Of a stretch of 64,000 nt of DNA, positions 34,337 to 42,836 are shown piece by piece. Every line of letters starts with the position of its first letter. The first letter of the stretch is position 1. The translations under genes and the position numbers were made by a program. This DNA is from Methylocystis bryophila (lineage in GTDB: Bacteria > Pseudomonadota > Alphaproteobacteria > Rhizobiales > Beijerinckiaceae). The stretch covers positions 3,794,501-3,858,500 of the forward strand of contig NZ_AP027149.1 in the NCBI RefSeq assembly GCF_027925445.1, given 5' to 3'. Under the pieces are notes generated by a model. The model saw nothing but the letters and a program-made list of their open reading frames with translations, was not told the DNA's origin and made no database searches.

Positions 34337-34648
34337 AGCGTTCGACTTTCCAACCGGTCATCGCGCGGTGAGAAGCGGCGAAGAATACTCGCCGCCGTCT
34401 CGCTATTCTTCGCCCCACGGTTGAAATCCGCGCGCGCCTCGCGATCTGGTCGCCATTTCATCCTTGCCTTTCCGTCGCATTGGCGCCAAAAAGCTGGTCA
34501 CGCCGGCCGGCAAAGCCGTCGGCAGACAGTCTGTTGGGGCGCAGGGACCTGATCCCGACCTTCTGTAAGGGCGCATCTCGGTTCCGCGGCAAAGCCCCCG
34601 GGAGCGGTCGAACCTTGCGAATCGTCAACCGCGCGGGAACCCGCTTTC
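34337..34648. other. Intergenic region between trxA and the Xre-type regulator
   Basis: About 310 bases. It contains a perfect 11-bp inverted repeat GGCGAAGAATA (34377-34387) and TATTCTTCGCC (34404-34414) with a 16-base loop, 40 bases after trxA; it has no T-run but could end or stabilise the trxA transcript. The rest shows no gene and should contain the regulator's promoter. Confidence 0.45.
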
Positions 34649-35098
34649 GTGAAGAAGACGCCGGACCTTATCGACCGCCACGTGGGAAATCGCGTGCGCA
34701 TGCGGCGAATGCTCATGAAGATGAGCCAGGAGAAGCTCGGAGAAGCGCTCGGCCTCACCTTTCAGCAAATTCAGAAATACGAGAAAGGCCTCAACCGCAT
34801 CGGCGCGAGCCGGCTTCAGCAGATCTCCAAGACGCTCAATGTGTCGCCGTCATTCTTTTTCGAGGGCGCGCCGACGATTGTGGGAGCCGCCACGCCGGCG
34901 GATGCTCCCGCGGGCTTCGAAGAGGAAGCGCAGTCTCAATATGTCGTGGACTTTATGTCGACGGCAGAAGGAGTTCATCTCAATCGTTCCTTCGCGCGGA
35001 TCAAGAATCCCAAGGTTCGCCGTCGACTCGTGGAGCTGATCGCCGCTCTGGCGGACGCGGAGGATGGAGGCGACGAGACGCCCGGACCGCAAGAGTGA
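34649..35098 (+). CDS. PraR/PhrR-like Xre-family transcriptional regulator
   Basis: A 149-aa DNA-binding protein. The HTH_3 domain covers residues about 14-70: VGNRVRMRRMLMKMSQEKLG, the recognition-helix region LGLTFQQIQKYEKGLNRIG and the following LQQISKTLNVSPSFFFE. This sequence is close to the rhizobial PraR/PhrR family, which controls surface attachment and quorum-sensing genes or acid response (family knowledge). The C-terminal 40 residues (SFARIKNPKVRRRLVELIAAL) are the usual dimerisation tail. Start is GTG 34649. A family B repeat follows the gene. Confidence 0.82.
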   Translation: MKKTPDLIDRHVGNRVRMRRMLMKMSQEKLGEALGLTFQQIQKYEKGLNRIGASRLQQISKTLNVSPSFFFEGAPTIVGAATPADAPAGFEEEAQSQYVVDFMSTAEGVHLNRSFARIKNPKVRRRLVELIAALADAEDGGDETPGPQE

Positions 35099-35104
35099 GG
35101 CTCG

Positions 35105-35285
35105 GAGCATGTCACGGAGAAGTGCGAAGCGGTTTTCCGGTCATGATATCCTTCAACTTTTTGACTTGGCGCGATTCCTTTTCGCTCGAACGATTCCGTT
35201 CGAGCGGGAAACGCGCTAGAGCGCATCCCGATCGCATGGAATCGCGCTGGAAAACCGCTTCGCGCTTCTCCGGGACAGGCTCTAG
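35105..35285. repeat. Dispersed palindromic repeat, family B (copy 1)
   Basis: GAGAAGTGCGAAGCGGTTTT-CCGGTCATGATATCC, then CAACTTTTTGACTTGGCGCG, ATTCC, and the palindrome CGCTCGAACGATT / CCGTTCGAGCG followed by GGGAAACGCGCTAGAGCGC. A second, inverted GGAAAACCGCTTCGCGCTTC-TCCGGGACAGGCTCTAG closes the block. It fills the gap between the regulator and the next gene. Confidence 0.8.
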
Positions 35286-35309
35286 AGGCGATTGCCGCCT
35301 GGGGTCGCC

Positions 35310-36170
35310 GTGACGAATTCGCCGCCGGCCGAACGAGAGGCGGAGCTCGCCCGGAACTATGCCGCCTGCGAAGCCCTGCTGCGCGAGAAGGACCGCGACG
35401 GATGGCTCGCCACGCTCTTCGCTCCGACGGCGCGGCGCAAGCATCTTCACGCCCTTCACGCTTTCCTGCTGGAGGTCATGGAAATCCCCGGCAAGGTCAC
35501 GCAGCCGCTACTCGGCGAGATGCGGCTACGCTGGTGGGAGGACGCGCTCGCGGCGAGGGAGGAAGGCTCGCAGCAGGCCCATCCTGTCGCCGATGCGCTC
35601 ATCGACACGCTCGACCATTGCTCGTTATCACAAGAGGAGGTCACGGCCTTCCTCGACGCGCATGTCGCGGACCTCTACGACGATCCGATGCCGACCATGG
35701 CGGCGCTGCTCGGCTATTGCGACCGCACCGCTGCGGCGCCGCTGCGCTGGAGCGCGCAGGCGCTCGGCGCCCCCGGCGATGGGCGGGCCTTGACCGAGGC
35801 CGGAACGGCGCTCGGCCTGCTGCGCGTTCTTCGTCGCCTGCCGAAGGGCGGCGCGCAATTTCTACCCGAGGATCTTCTGGAGGCGCACGGCGCGCGCCGC
35901 GAGGACGCCGCCGCCGGCGCCGAGACGGCGCAACTGCGGGCGGCGATCGCCGTCTTGATCGAGCGCGCGTCCGAACACTTCGACCTGTCGAGAAACGCCG
36001 CACGCGAAGCCGACGAGGCGACGCGCGTCGCGCTTCTTCCCGTGGCGACCGTTCCGCTGTATTTGCGGGCGATGCAGGCGCGGGATTTCCATCCCTTCGG
36101 CGCGCTGCGCGATCCTTCGCCCTTGCGCCGTCAATGGCGTCTGTGGCGGGCGGCGCGCGCCGGGCTCTAG
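35310..36170 (+). CDS. Squalene/phytoene-synthase-like protein, NDUFAF6 type
   Basis: A 286-aa all-helical protein of the isoprenyl-synthase superfamily. It keeps the surrounding helices (LARNYAACEALLREKDRD, ALHAFLLEVMEIPGKV, LRWWEDALAA) but lacks the DxxxD metal-binding aspartates of true phytoene/squalene synthases, as do NDUFAF6-type proteins, which help complex I assembly in mitochondria. With a complete nuo operon 6 kb downstream, a complex I assembly role is a reasonable inference. Start chosen at GTG 35310; a TTG at 35292 lies in the repeat. Confidence 0.75.
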   Translation: MTNSPPAEREAELARNYAACEALLREKDRDGWLATLFAPTARRKHLHALHAFLLEVMEIPGKVTQPLLGEMRLRWWEDALAAREEGSQQAHPVADALIDTLDHCSLSQEEVTAFLDAHVADLYDDPMPTMAALLGYCDRTAAAPLRWSAQALGAPGDGRALTEAGTALGLLRVLRRLPKGGAQFLPEDLLEAHGARREDAAAGAETAQLRAAIAVLIERASEHFDLSRNAAREADEATRVALLPVATVPLYLRAMQARDFHPFGALRDPSPLRRQWRLWRAARAGL

Positions 36171-36412
36171 AGCCTGTCCCGGAAAAGTACGAAGCGGTTT
36201 TCCGGTCAAGACATGCTCTAACGTTTCGAGTTGGAGCGCGGTGCGAAAAAGTGGAAACCGGATTTCGCACCCATCGCGCGCTAGAGCGCGATGTGTAAAA
36301 GTGGGAATCGGTTTTTCGCGCCAATCGCGCCCTAAGACTTTGGAATCGATCACGTTATCTGCGTTTGAACGATTCCGCTCAAACGCATCGTGATCTAAGC
36401 TTTTAGAAAACG
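36171..36412. repeat. Composite repeat block: family B fragment plus two family A units
   Basis: Begins directly after the preceding stop. Order: CCTGTCCCGGAAAAGTACG / AAGCGGTTTTCCGGTCAAGA / CATGCTCTAA (B), then GGTGCGAAAAAGTGGAAACC with GCGCGCTAGAGCGCG (A hairpin), a second GTAAAAGTGGGAATCGGTTT copy, then AATCGATCACG and the palindrome GCGTTTGAACG / CGCTCAAACGC ending in GTGATCTAA. The largest repeat block in the window; it lies upstream of the regB-like gene. Confidence 0.85.
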
Positions 36413-36419
36413 ACCGCGC

Positions 36420-37763
36420 ATGCGGAGCGAGGCCATGGACCGTAGAGTCGAAGACCAGCAACTGACGCCGGCGCGGCATTTGCGCGCCGAAACCCTGGTG
36501 TTGCTGCGGTGGGTCGCGATCGCCGGCCAGACCCTCGCGATGCTCTATGTCTATTTCTATCTCAAGTTTCCGTTTCCCATCGGGCTCTGTTTCGTCGCGA
36601 TCGCCACCTCGAGCGCGCTCAACATCGCGCTGCGCGCGGGCAGCCGGAGCAGTCTGCGCCTGGACGACACCGAGGCGGCGGTGCTCCTTGCCTATGACGT
36701 GATCCAGCTTGCCGCCCTCCTCTATCTCACCGGCGGCGTCACCAACGCCTTCGCCATGTTTCTCCTGGCGCCGGTGATGATCTCCGCCGTTTCGCTGCCG
36801 CGTCCCTTCACCTTTCTTCTCGGGATATTGATGGTGGCCGCCGCGACCTTGCTCACCGTCGAATTCGAGCCGCTCCCCTGGCGGGAAGGCGACATCCTCT
36901 ACTTCCCATTGCTTTATCGGCTGGGCGTCTGGGCGGCGCTGGTGCTCAGCGCAGGCTTCATCGGACTTTATGCGGGACGCGTCTCCGACGAGGCGCGCAA
37001 GCTCGCCAATGCGCTGTCCGCCACCGAGCTCGTGCTCGAACGCGCGCAGCATCTCACGCAGCTCGACGGCCTCGCCGCCGCGGCCGCGCATGAGCTGGGA
37101 ACTCCGCTGGCGACGATCACGCTGATCGCTTCCGAATTGCAAAAGCTCACGCCATCGATCGCGCCGCAGATGAGCGAGGATCTCAAGCTGCTTGCGCAGG
37201 AGGCCCGCCGCTGTCGAGAAATTCTGCGCAAGCTCCAGTCCCTGAACACCGACGAGGCCCATGTGCTGAACAAGCTGCGGCTCGGCACATTGATCGAGGA
37301 AGCGGTCGAGCCGTTGCGCGATCCCGAGGTCGCGATCATCGTCGACAAGGCGGGAGAAACCTCCGAGCCGTTTTGTCTCCGCAACCCCGGGATGTTGTAC
37401 GGCCTCGGCAATCTCGTGGAGAACGCCGTGGATTTCGCGCGCTCGACCGTGCGGATCGAAGCCCGCTGGACCGATCGCCTCGTCAGCGTCGTCATAGAGG
37501 ACGACGGCCCCGGCTTCGCCCCGAAGATTCTCGATCGCGTGGGCGATCCCTATGTGAGCGGCAGTGAGGCGGACCGGCGCGTGAAGAGCGCGCCCGAGTC
37601 CGGACTAGGCCTCGGCCTCTTCATCGCGACGACCTTGCTCGAGCGCTCCGGCGCGCTCATCGAGGCGATCAACATCGCCCCGCCCCACACAGGCGCGCGC
37701 ATCACGATCAGCTGGCAGCGCGAGGATTTCGAGCGTGGCGTCGAGAGGGCCGCGGCGGCATGA
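36420..37763 (+). CDS. regB: RegB/ActS/PrrB-type redox sensor histidine kinase
   Basis: A 447-aa membrane kinase. Six hydrophobic segments fill residues about 25-195. The RegB quinone-binding heptad, normally GGxxNPF, reads GGVTNAF at residues 105-111. The H-box AAAAHELGTPLATI has the phospho-acceptor H224, and C265 in ARRCREILRKL corresponds to the redox-active cysteine known in RegB. ATP-binding motifs DDGPGFAP and GLGLGLF follow. RegB normally signals to RegA/ActR to control respiratory, CO2- and nitrogen-related genes; no regA is adjacent. Confidence 0.92.
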   Translation: MRSEAMDRRVEDQQLTPARHLRAETLVLLRWVAIAGQTLAMLYVYFYLKFPFPIGLCFVAIATSSALNIALRAGSRSSLRLDDTEAAVLLAYDVIQLAALLYLTGGVTNAFAMFLLAPVMISAVSLPRPFTFLLGILMVAAATLLTVEFEPLPWREGDILYFPLLYRLGVWAALVLSAGFIGLYAGRVSDEARKLANALSATELVLERAQHLTQLDGLAAAAAHELGTPLATITLIASELQKLTPSIAPQMSEDLKLLAQEARRCREILRKLQSLNTDEAHVLNKLRLGTLIEEAVEPLRDPEVAIIVDKAGETSEPFCLRNPGMLYGLGNLVENAVDFARSTVRIEARWTDRLVSVVIEDDGPGFAPKILDRVGDPYVSGSEADRRVKSAPESGLGLGLFIATTLLERSGALIEAINIAPPHTGARITISWQREDFERGVERAAAA

Positions 37764-39226
37764 GGCTGGTCGAGCTTTTTCGCGCCAAGTCGATCGAATC
37801 GCTGCAGGCCGAGGCGCTCGAAAGAGGCGCGTTGCGGCGTGCGCTGGGCCTCTGGCAGCTCGTCGGCATCGGCCTCGGCGGCCTCATCGGCGTCGGCATC
37901 TTCGTGCTCACGGGCGTCGTCGCCGCCACCCAGGCAGGGCCCGGCGTCGCCCTCTCCTTTCTGATCGCGGGCGTCGCAAGCGGCGCGGCGGCGCTCTGCT
38001 ACGCCGAATTCGCCTCCATGCTCCCGGTCGCCGGCAGCGCTTACACTTACGCTTATGCGGTGCTCGGCGAGCTTCCGGCCTGGATCATCGGCTGGGACCT
38101 GCTGCTCGAATATGCGCTCGTTGTCGCGGTGGTCTCCATCGGCTGGTCGGGATATCTGCGCGCGCTGCTCGCGCTGTTCGGCGTCGCGCCGCCGGAATGG
38201 GCCGCCGGCGCGCCGGGGACCGGTGATGGCCACATCCTCGACCTCTTCGCGATGCTCGGCGCGTTCGGCGTCGCACTGCTGCTGACGCTGCGCGTCGAAT
38301 GGGGCGCGCGCTTCAACACCGCGATGGTGCTGCTGAAAATCGCGGCCGTCATCGTCGTCATCCTCGCGGCGGCGCCGCATATCAATCCGGCGAACTGGCG
38401 CCCCTTCATGCCCTTCGGCTTCGGCGGCGTCGTCGAGGGCGCAGCGGTCGTGTTCTTCGCCGTCTTCGGCTATGACACGTTGACGACCGCAGGCGAGGAA
38501 GCGCTCGAGCCGCAGCGCGACCTTCCGCGCGCGGTGCTGCTCTCGCTCGTCGTCTCACTGACGCTCTATATCCTCATGTCGCTCGCGCTGACGGGCATCG
38601 CGCGTTACGACACGCTCGACAACGCCGCGCCGGTCGCCTCCGCCTTCGCAGCGCTCGGCATGGGCTGGGCGACGCTTGTCGTCTCGGCGGCGGCGGTGGT
38701 CGGCATTTTGAGCGTCATGCTCGCCTTTCTGCTCGGCTGCGCGCGCATTTGGTTCGCGATGAGCCGAGACGGCCTGCTTCCCGCTTGGTTCGCCAGACCG
38801 CATCCGCAGTTTGCGACGCCCTATCGGCCGACGCTCATCGCGGGCGGCCTCTGCGCGCTCGTCTCCGCCTTCTTTCCGATTCGCGAGGTCGCCGAGCTCG
38901 TCAATATCGGCACGCTTTCCGCCTTCGTCGTGATCTGCCTCGCCGTGATCGCGCTGCGCCACACGCGGCCCGACGTTCCAAGAGGCTTTCGCGCGCCGCT
39001 CTCCCCCTATCTGCCACTCATCGGCGTGGGCTTCTCCCTGTGGCTCCTCTCGAAGCTGCCAGCCATCGCATGGGAAAGATTTGTCGTCTGGCTCATCATC
39101 GGGCTCGCGGTCTATTTCTTATACGGACGCCGGCACAGCCGGCTCGCGAAGGGCCGTGACGAAGCCGCCCGCCCCGGGAGCCGCCGAGGGCTCGAGCCAG
39201 TCTCCGACGGAGACGGCCGGGCTTGA
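37760..39226 (+). CDS. APC-family amino acid permease
   Basis: A 488-aa inner-membrane transporter with about 12-14 helices. The conserved first helices read LGLWQLVGIGLGGLIGVGIF (APC-family substrate-binding GxGIG-like stretch) and SFLIAGVASGAAALCYAEFA; FFAVFGYDTLTTAGEEALEPQRDLP is the usual helix 6 region of cationic-amino-acid-transporter-like members. The start overlaps the regB stop by 4 nt, so it is cotranscribed with the kinase. The substrate is not determined. Confidence 0.88.
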   Translation: MRLVELFRAKSIESLQAEALERGALRRALGLWQLVGIGLGGLIGVGIFVLTGVVAATQAGPGVALSFLIAGVASGAAALCYAEFASMLPVAGSAYTYAYAVLGELPAWIIGWDLLLEYALVVAVVSIGWSGYLRALLALFGVAPPEWAAGAPGTGDGHILDLFAMLGAFGVALLLTLRVEWGARFNTAMVLLKIAAVIVVILAAAPHINPANWRPFMPFGFGGVVEGAAVVFFAVFGYDTLTTAGEEALEPQRDLPRAVLLSLVVSLTLYILMSLALTGIARYDTLDNAAPVASAFAALGMGWATLVVSAAAVVGILSVMLAFLLGCARIWFAMSRDGLLPAWFARPHPQFATPYRPTLIAGGLCALVSAFFPIREVAELVNIGTLSAFVVICLAVIALRHTRPDVPRGFRAPLSPYLPLIGVGFSLWLLSKLPAIAWERFVVWLIIGLAVYFLYGRRHSRLAKGRDEAARPGSRRGLEPVSDGDGRA

Positions 39227-39300
39227 GCGGCGACGAGCCGATTCGACAACGCGCCCGCTCGCATGACAAAGACTCCCAACGAATCTCTAGATCAGGACCC

Positions 39301-41109
39301 ATGGCCCCTCCCCCTCTTCTCGCGCTGACCGGCGTCATGCTGACGCTCGGCGGTCAGCCCTTGCTCGACGGGGCCGATCTGTCGGTTCTGCCCGGCGCGC
39401 GGCTTTGCCTCGTCGGGCGCAACGGGTCGGGAAAATCGACGCTGCTTCGCATCGCCGCGGGCGAGCTCGAATTCGATCGGGGCGAGCGCTTTCTGCAGCC
39501 CGGCGCATCGCTGCGCTATCTCGCGCAGGAGCCGGACTTCTCGGGCTTCGCGACGACCGCCGACTTTGTCGAGGCCGGCCTCGGGCCGCTCGACGACCCG
39601 CATGCGGCGCGCTTGCTGCTCAACGATCTCGGCCTGACAGGCGAGGAAGATCCCACGCGGCTTTCGGGCGGAGAGTCGCGCCGGGTTGCGCTCACGCGAG
39701 CCCTTGCCTCGCGCCCCGACATCCTCCTGCTCGACGAGCCGACGAACCATCTCGACCTGCCGACGATCCTCTGGCTCGAGGAAAAGCTCGCGGGGCTGCG
39801 TTCGGCGCTGGTGCTGATCAGCCATGATCGCCGCTTCCTGCAGAATCTCACGCGCGAGACCGTTTGGCTCGACCGCGGCCGCACCCGCGATCTCAACGCC
39901 GGCTTCAAGGAGTTCGAAGCCTGGCGCGACCGCGAGCTTGAGGAGGAGGAGCGCCTGCGCCACAAGGCCGACCGCCGCATTGTCGCCGAGGAGCATTGGC
40001 TGCGGCATGGCGTCTCGGGCCGGCGCAAGCGCAACATGAAGCGGCTCGCGCGTCTTCACGAGATGCGCGCCGAGCGGCGCCAGCGCATCGGGCCCGAGGG
40101 TCAGGTCAAGCTGGAGGCGAGCGAGGCGCAATCTTCGGGTTCGCTCGTGATCGAGGCGGTCAAGCTCCACAAATCTTACGGCGAGCGCGTCATCGTCCAG
40201 GATTTCTCGACACGCATCATGCGCGGTGACCGGATCGGGATCGTCGGAGCCAATGGCGCCGGCAAGACGACGCTCGTCGGCCTCCTGACCGGAGCGCTCG
40301 CTCCTGACGCCGGAAAGATCCGGCAAGGCGCCGGGCTGGCGATGGCGACGCTAGAGCAGAGCCGCGCGAGCCTCGATCCCGAACGCAGCCTGCAGGACGC
40401 GCTCACGGGCGGCGGCTCGGATTTTATCGAGATCAACGGCGAACGACGTCACATCACCGGCTATCTGAGGGACTTTCTCTTCAAGCCGGAACAGGCGCGG
40501 ACGCCCGTCGCCAAGCTCTCGGGCGGCGAGCGCGGGCGGCTGATGCTAGCGCGCGCCCTGGCGAAACCTTCCAATCTTCTCGTTCTCGACGAGCCCACGA
40601 ACGACCTCGATCTGGAAACGCTCGATCTGCTCGAGGAGATGCTCGCCGACTATCCCGGCACGCTGATCGTCGTCTCGCATGACCGCGATTTTCTCGATCG
40701 CGTCGCGACCTCGGTCGTGATCAGCGAAGGCGAAGGAGTCTGGCGCGAATATGCGGGCGGCTACGCCGACATGGTCGCGCAGCGCGGCTTCGGCGTCGAG
40801 GCGCTGAAGTCCGAGCCGCAACGCGCCGAGACGAAGCCCAAGCCGGTGGCCCGCGAGAAGCCGGCGGGACGGCCGAAACTTTCCTTCAACGAGCGTCACG
40901 CGCTCGCGACGCTGCCACAGAAAATGGAGGCGCTGCGGGAAGAGCGGGCGACGCTTGAGAGATTGCTCGCGGATCCGGCGCTTTATGCAAGCGATCCCAA
41001 AAAATTTGCGGCGGCGGGCGCCCGGCTGGAAGCTGCGCAGACCGAGTTGGCTGAGGCCGAGGAGAGATGGCTCGAGCTCGAGATCCGGCGCGAGGAAATC
41101 GAGGGCTGA
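39301..41109 (+). CDS. ABC-F family ATPase (Uup-like)
   Basis: Soluble tandem ABC ATPase of 602 aa that acts on ribosomes. Two Walker A motifs (VGRNGSGKSTLL and VGANGAGKTTLVG), two signature motifs (LSGGESRRVALTRAL and LSGGERGRLMLARAL), and Walker B DEPTNHLD and DEPTNDLD. The C-terminal about 80 residues form a charged coiled coil (LPQKMEALREERATLERLL) as in Uup. ATG 39301 gives the family start; an upstream ATG lies inside the permease end. A family B repeat follows. Confidence 0.92.
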   Translation: MAPPPLLALTGVMLTLGGQPLLDGADLSVLPGARLCLVGRNGSGKSTLLRIAAGELEFDRGERFLQPGASLRYLAQEPDFSGFATTADFVEAGLGPLDDPHAARLLLNDLGLTGEEDPTRLSGGESRRVALTRALASRPDILLLDEPTNHLDLPTILWLEEKLAGLRSALVLISHDRRFLQNLTRETVWLDRGRTRDLNAGFKEFEAWRDRELEEEERLRHKADRRIVAEEHWLRHGVSGRRKRNMKRLARLHEMRAERRQRIGPEGQVKLEASEAQSSGSLVIEAVKLHKSYGERVIVQDFSTRIMRGDRIGIVGANGAGKTTLVGLLTGALAPDAGKIRQGAGLAMATLEQSRASLDPERSLQDALTGGGSDFIEINGERRHITGYLRDFLFKPEQARTPVAKLSGGERGRLMLARALAKPSNLLVLDEPTNDLDLETLDLLEEMLADYPGTLIVVSHDRDFLDRVATSVVISEGEGVWREYAGGYADMVAQRGFGVEALKSEPQRAETKPKPVAREKPAGRPKLSFNERHALATLPQKMEALREERATLERLLADPALYASDPKKFAAAGARLEAAQTELAEAEERWLELEIRREEIEG

Positions 41110-41118
41110 GCGCCGCCG

Positions 41119-41231
41119 AGCGCGTTTCCCGCTCGAACGGAATCGTTCGAGCGACAAGGAATCGCGCCAAGTCAAAAAGTTGGAGCATGTCCTGACCGGA
41201 AAACCGCTTCGCACTTTTCCGGGACATGCTC
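41119..41231. repeat. Dispersed palindromic repeat, family B (copy 2, inverted)
   Basis: Reads AGCGCGTTTCCCGCTCGAAC, GGAATCGTTCGAGCG, GGAATCGCGCCAAGTCAAAA, AGTTGGAG, CATGTCCTGACCGGAAAACC, GCTTCGCACTTTTCCGGGAC and ATGCTC. This is the reverse complement of the block at 35105 with few changes. It abuts the stop codon of the convergent hydrolase gene. Confidence 0.85.
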
Positions 41232-41234
41232 TTG

Positions 41235-42050
41235 CTACTCGCGCGAGGCGCTTGCGGCGTCGATGAAGGCTGCAACGCGCGGGTAGACCTGCGGCGCATT
41301 CAAGACGAGGTGGTCAGCGCCCGCGACAGCAATGAATTCCTTGGGCTCATTGGCCAATGCGAAGAGCGCGCGCGCCGACGAGAGGGGAATAATTTGATCC
41401 GCTTCTCCGTGCAGCATCATGACGGGAATATGCACTTGACCGATGGCAAGGTCGGTTCGCATGGGATCGAACATCAACAGCCCGACGGGGAAGATCGGAT
41501 AGCGCGCGGCGGCGATCGACACGGCAGAGAGATAAGGCGAGTCGAGCACCAGGGCCGCCGCCTGGCGACGCGAGGCGAGCATCGTCGCGACGCTCGTGCC
41601 GAGCGACTCGCCAAAGATCACGAGACGTCGACCCGAGTAGCCGCGTCGCGACGCTTCGGCATAGGCAGCCTCGGCGTCGAGCAACAGGCCCGCTTGCGTC
41701 GGCTCGCCCGACGAACCTCCGTACCCGCGGTAGGCGATGGCGAGAAAGCCGAAACCGCTCTCGCGAAAATGCTGGAACCGCTCCCGCCGATCCGCCAGCA
41801 CCCCGCTATTTCCGTGAAAATAAAGAATGAGCGGCCGGCCCTTCGCCGGCGCTGAGAACCAGGCGCTGAGCCTTTTCCCGTCGTCGGTCGTCAGCTGCAA
41901 CGTCTCGATTTGCGCCAATCCGGCTTCCGCGGGCGACACAATGCGCGGATCCGGGAAATACTGGAGGTCGCGCTGAAAGATGGTCAGGCCGGCGAGCCCC
42001 AGGAGATAAAGAGAGAACACCGCCGCGGCGATGCGGGGCAGCAAGATCAT
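41235..42050 (-). CDS. Membrane-anchored alpha/beta hydrolase
   Basis: A 271-aa protein with an N-terminal helix (IAAAVFSLYLLGLAGLTIF) and an alpha/beta-hydrolase fold of the ABHD13/BEM46-like type. The nucleophile elbow is FGESLGTSVA, the oxyanion region LILYFHGNSG, and the Asp/His of the triad are in HGEADQIIPL and GADHLVL. ATG 42050 has GGAGAAG upstream. The substrate is unknown. Same strand as truA, 35 bases downstream of it, so it may be the tail of the nuo-birA-rnj-truA transcript. Confidence 0.85.
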   Translation of the reverse strand: MILLPRIAAAVFSLYLLGLAGLTIFQRDLQYFPDPRIVSPAEAGLAQIETLQLTTDDGKRLSAWFSAPAKGRPLILYFHGNSGVLADRRERFQHFRESGFGFLAIAYRGYGGSSGEPTQAGLLLDAEAAYAEASRRGYSGRRLVIFGESLGTSVATMLASRRQAAALVLDSPYLSAVSIAAARYPIFPVGLLMFDPMRTDLAIGQVHIPVMMLHGEADQIIPLSSARALFALANEPKEFIAVAGADHLVLNAPQVYPRVAAFIDAASASRE

Positions 42051-42085
42051 ACGCTTCTCCTCGCCTAGCGCGTTTCCCGCTCGCC

Positions 42086-42823
42086 TCAATAGTCCACCGC
42101 GATCAGATACAGGCCCTGCGCTGGCGCGACCAGTCCGCAGCGCGCGCGACTGCGGGCCTCGAGCGCGCGGCGCGGCTCCTCCACCGGCCATTTGCCGCTG
42201 CCCACATGCTCGAGCGAGCCCACGAGCGAACGCACCTGATGGTGCAGGAAAGACGGGGCGCTCGCAAGAATCTCGATCTCATCGCCCCTGCGAGTCACAT
42301 CGAGCCGCTCGAGCGTCCGGATCGGCGAGCGCGCCTGACATTCGCTCGCACGATAGGTCGAGAAGTCGAATTTTCCGATGAGCGTCTGCGCCGCCGCATG
42401 CATGGCCTCGGCGTCGAGCGGCCGCTTGACGTGCCAGACACGCCCGCGCGCCAGCGCCGGCGGCGCACGCCGGTTGAAGATCAGATAGCGGTAATGGCGC
42501 ATTTTCGCGGAGAAGCGCGCCTCGAAATCCTCCGCGACGGCGCGGGCGGTCAGCACGGCGATCGGATCCGGCCGAAGATGCGCATTGAGCGCGTCGCGCA
42601 AGCGATCGACCCGCCAGTCCCGCGTCAGATCGACATGCGCGACCTGCCCGAGCGCATGGACGCCGGCGTCCGTGCGGCCGGCGCCATGCACGACGCGCTG
42701 GACGCCGTCGATAGCCAAGACCGCTTCCTCGAGACGCTGCTGAATGGAGATCCCGTTCGCCTGCCGCTGCCAGCCGACAAAGGGACCGCCGTCATATTCG
42801 ATCGTGAGCGCGAAGCGCGGCAT
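42086..42823 (-). CDS. truA: tRNA pseudouridine synthase A
   Basis: Makes pseudouridine at positions 38-40 of tRNA anticodon arms. The 245-aa product has the active-site motif GAGRTDAGVHALGQVAH with catalytic D52, the LTIEYDGGPFVGWQRQ start and the closing FLHHQVRSLVGSLEHVG. It follows rnj by 13 bases on the same strand and shares its transcript. Confidence 0.96.
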   Translation of the reverse strand: MPRFALTIEYDGGPFVGWQRQANGISIQQRLEEAVLAIDGVQRVVHGAGRTDAGVHALGQVAHVDLTRDWRVDRLRDALNAHLRPDPIAVLTARAVAEDFEARFSAKMRHYRYLIFNRRAPPALARGRVWHVKRPLDAEAMHAAAQTLIGKFDFSTYRASECQARSPIRTLERLDVTRRGDEIEILASAPSFLHHQVRSLVGSLEHVGSGKWPVEEPRRALEARSRARCGLVAPAQGLYLIAVDY

Positions 42824-42836
42824 CGTGGTTCGGAGT

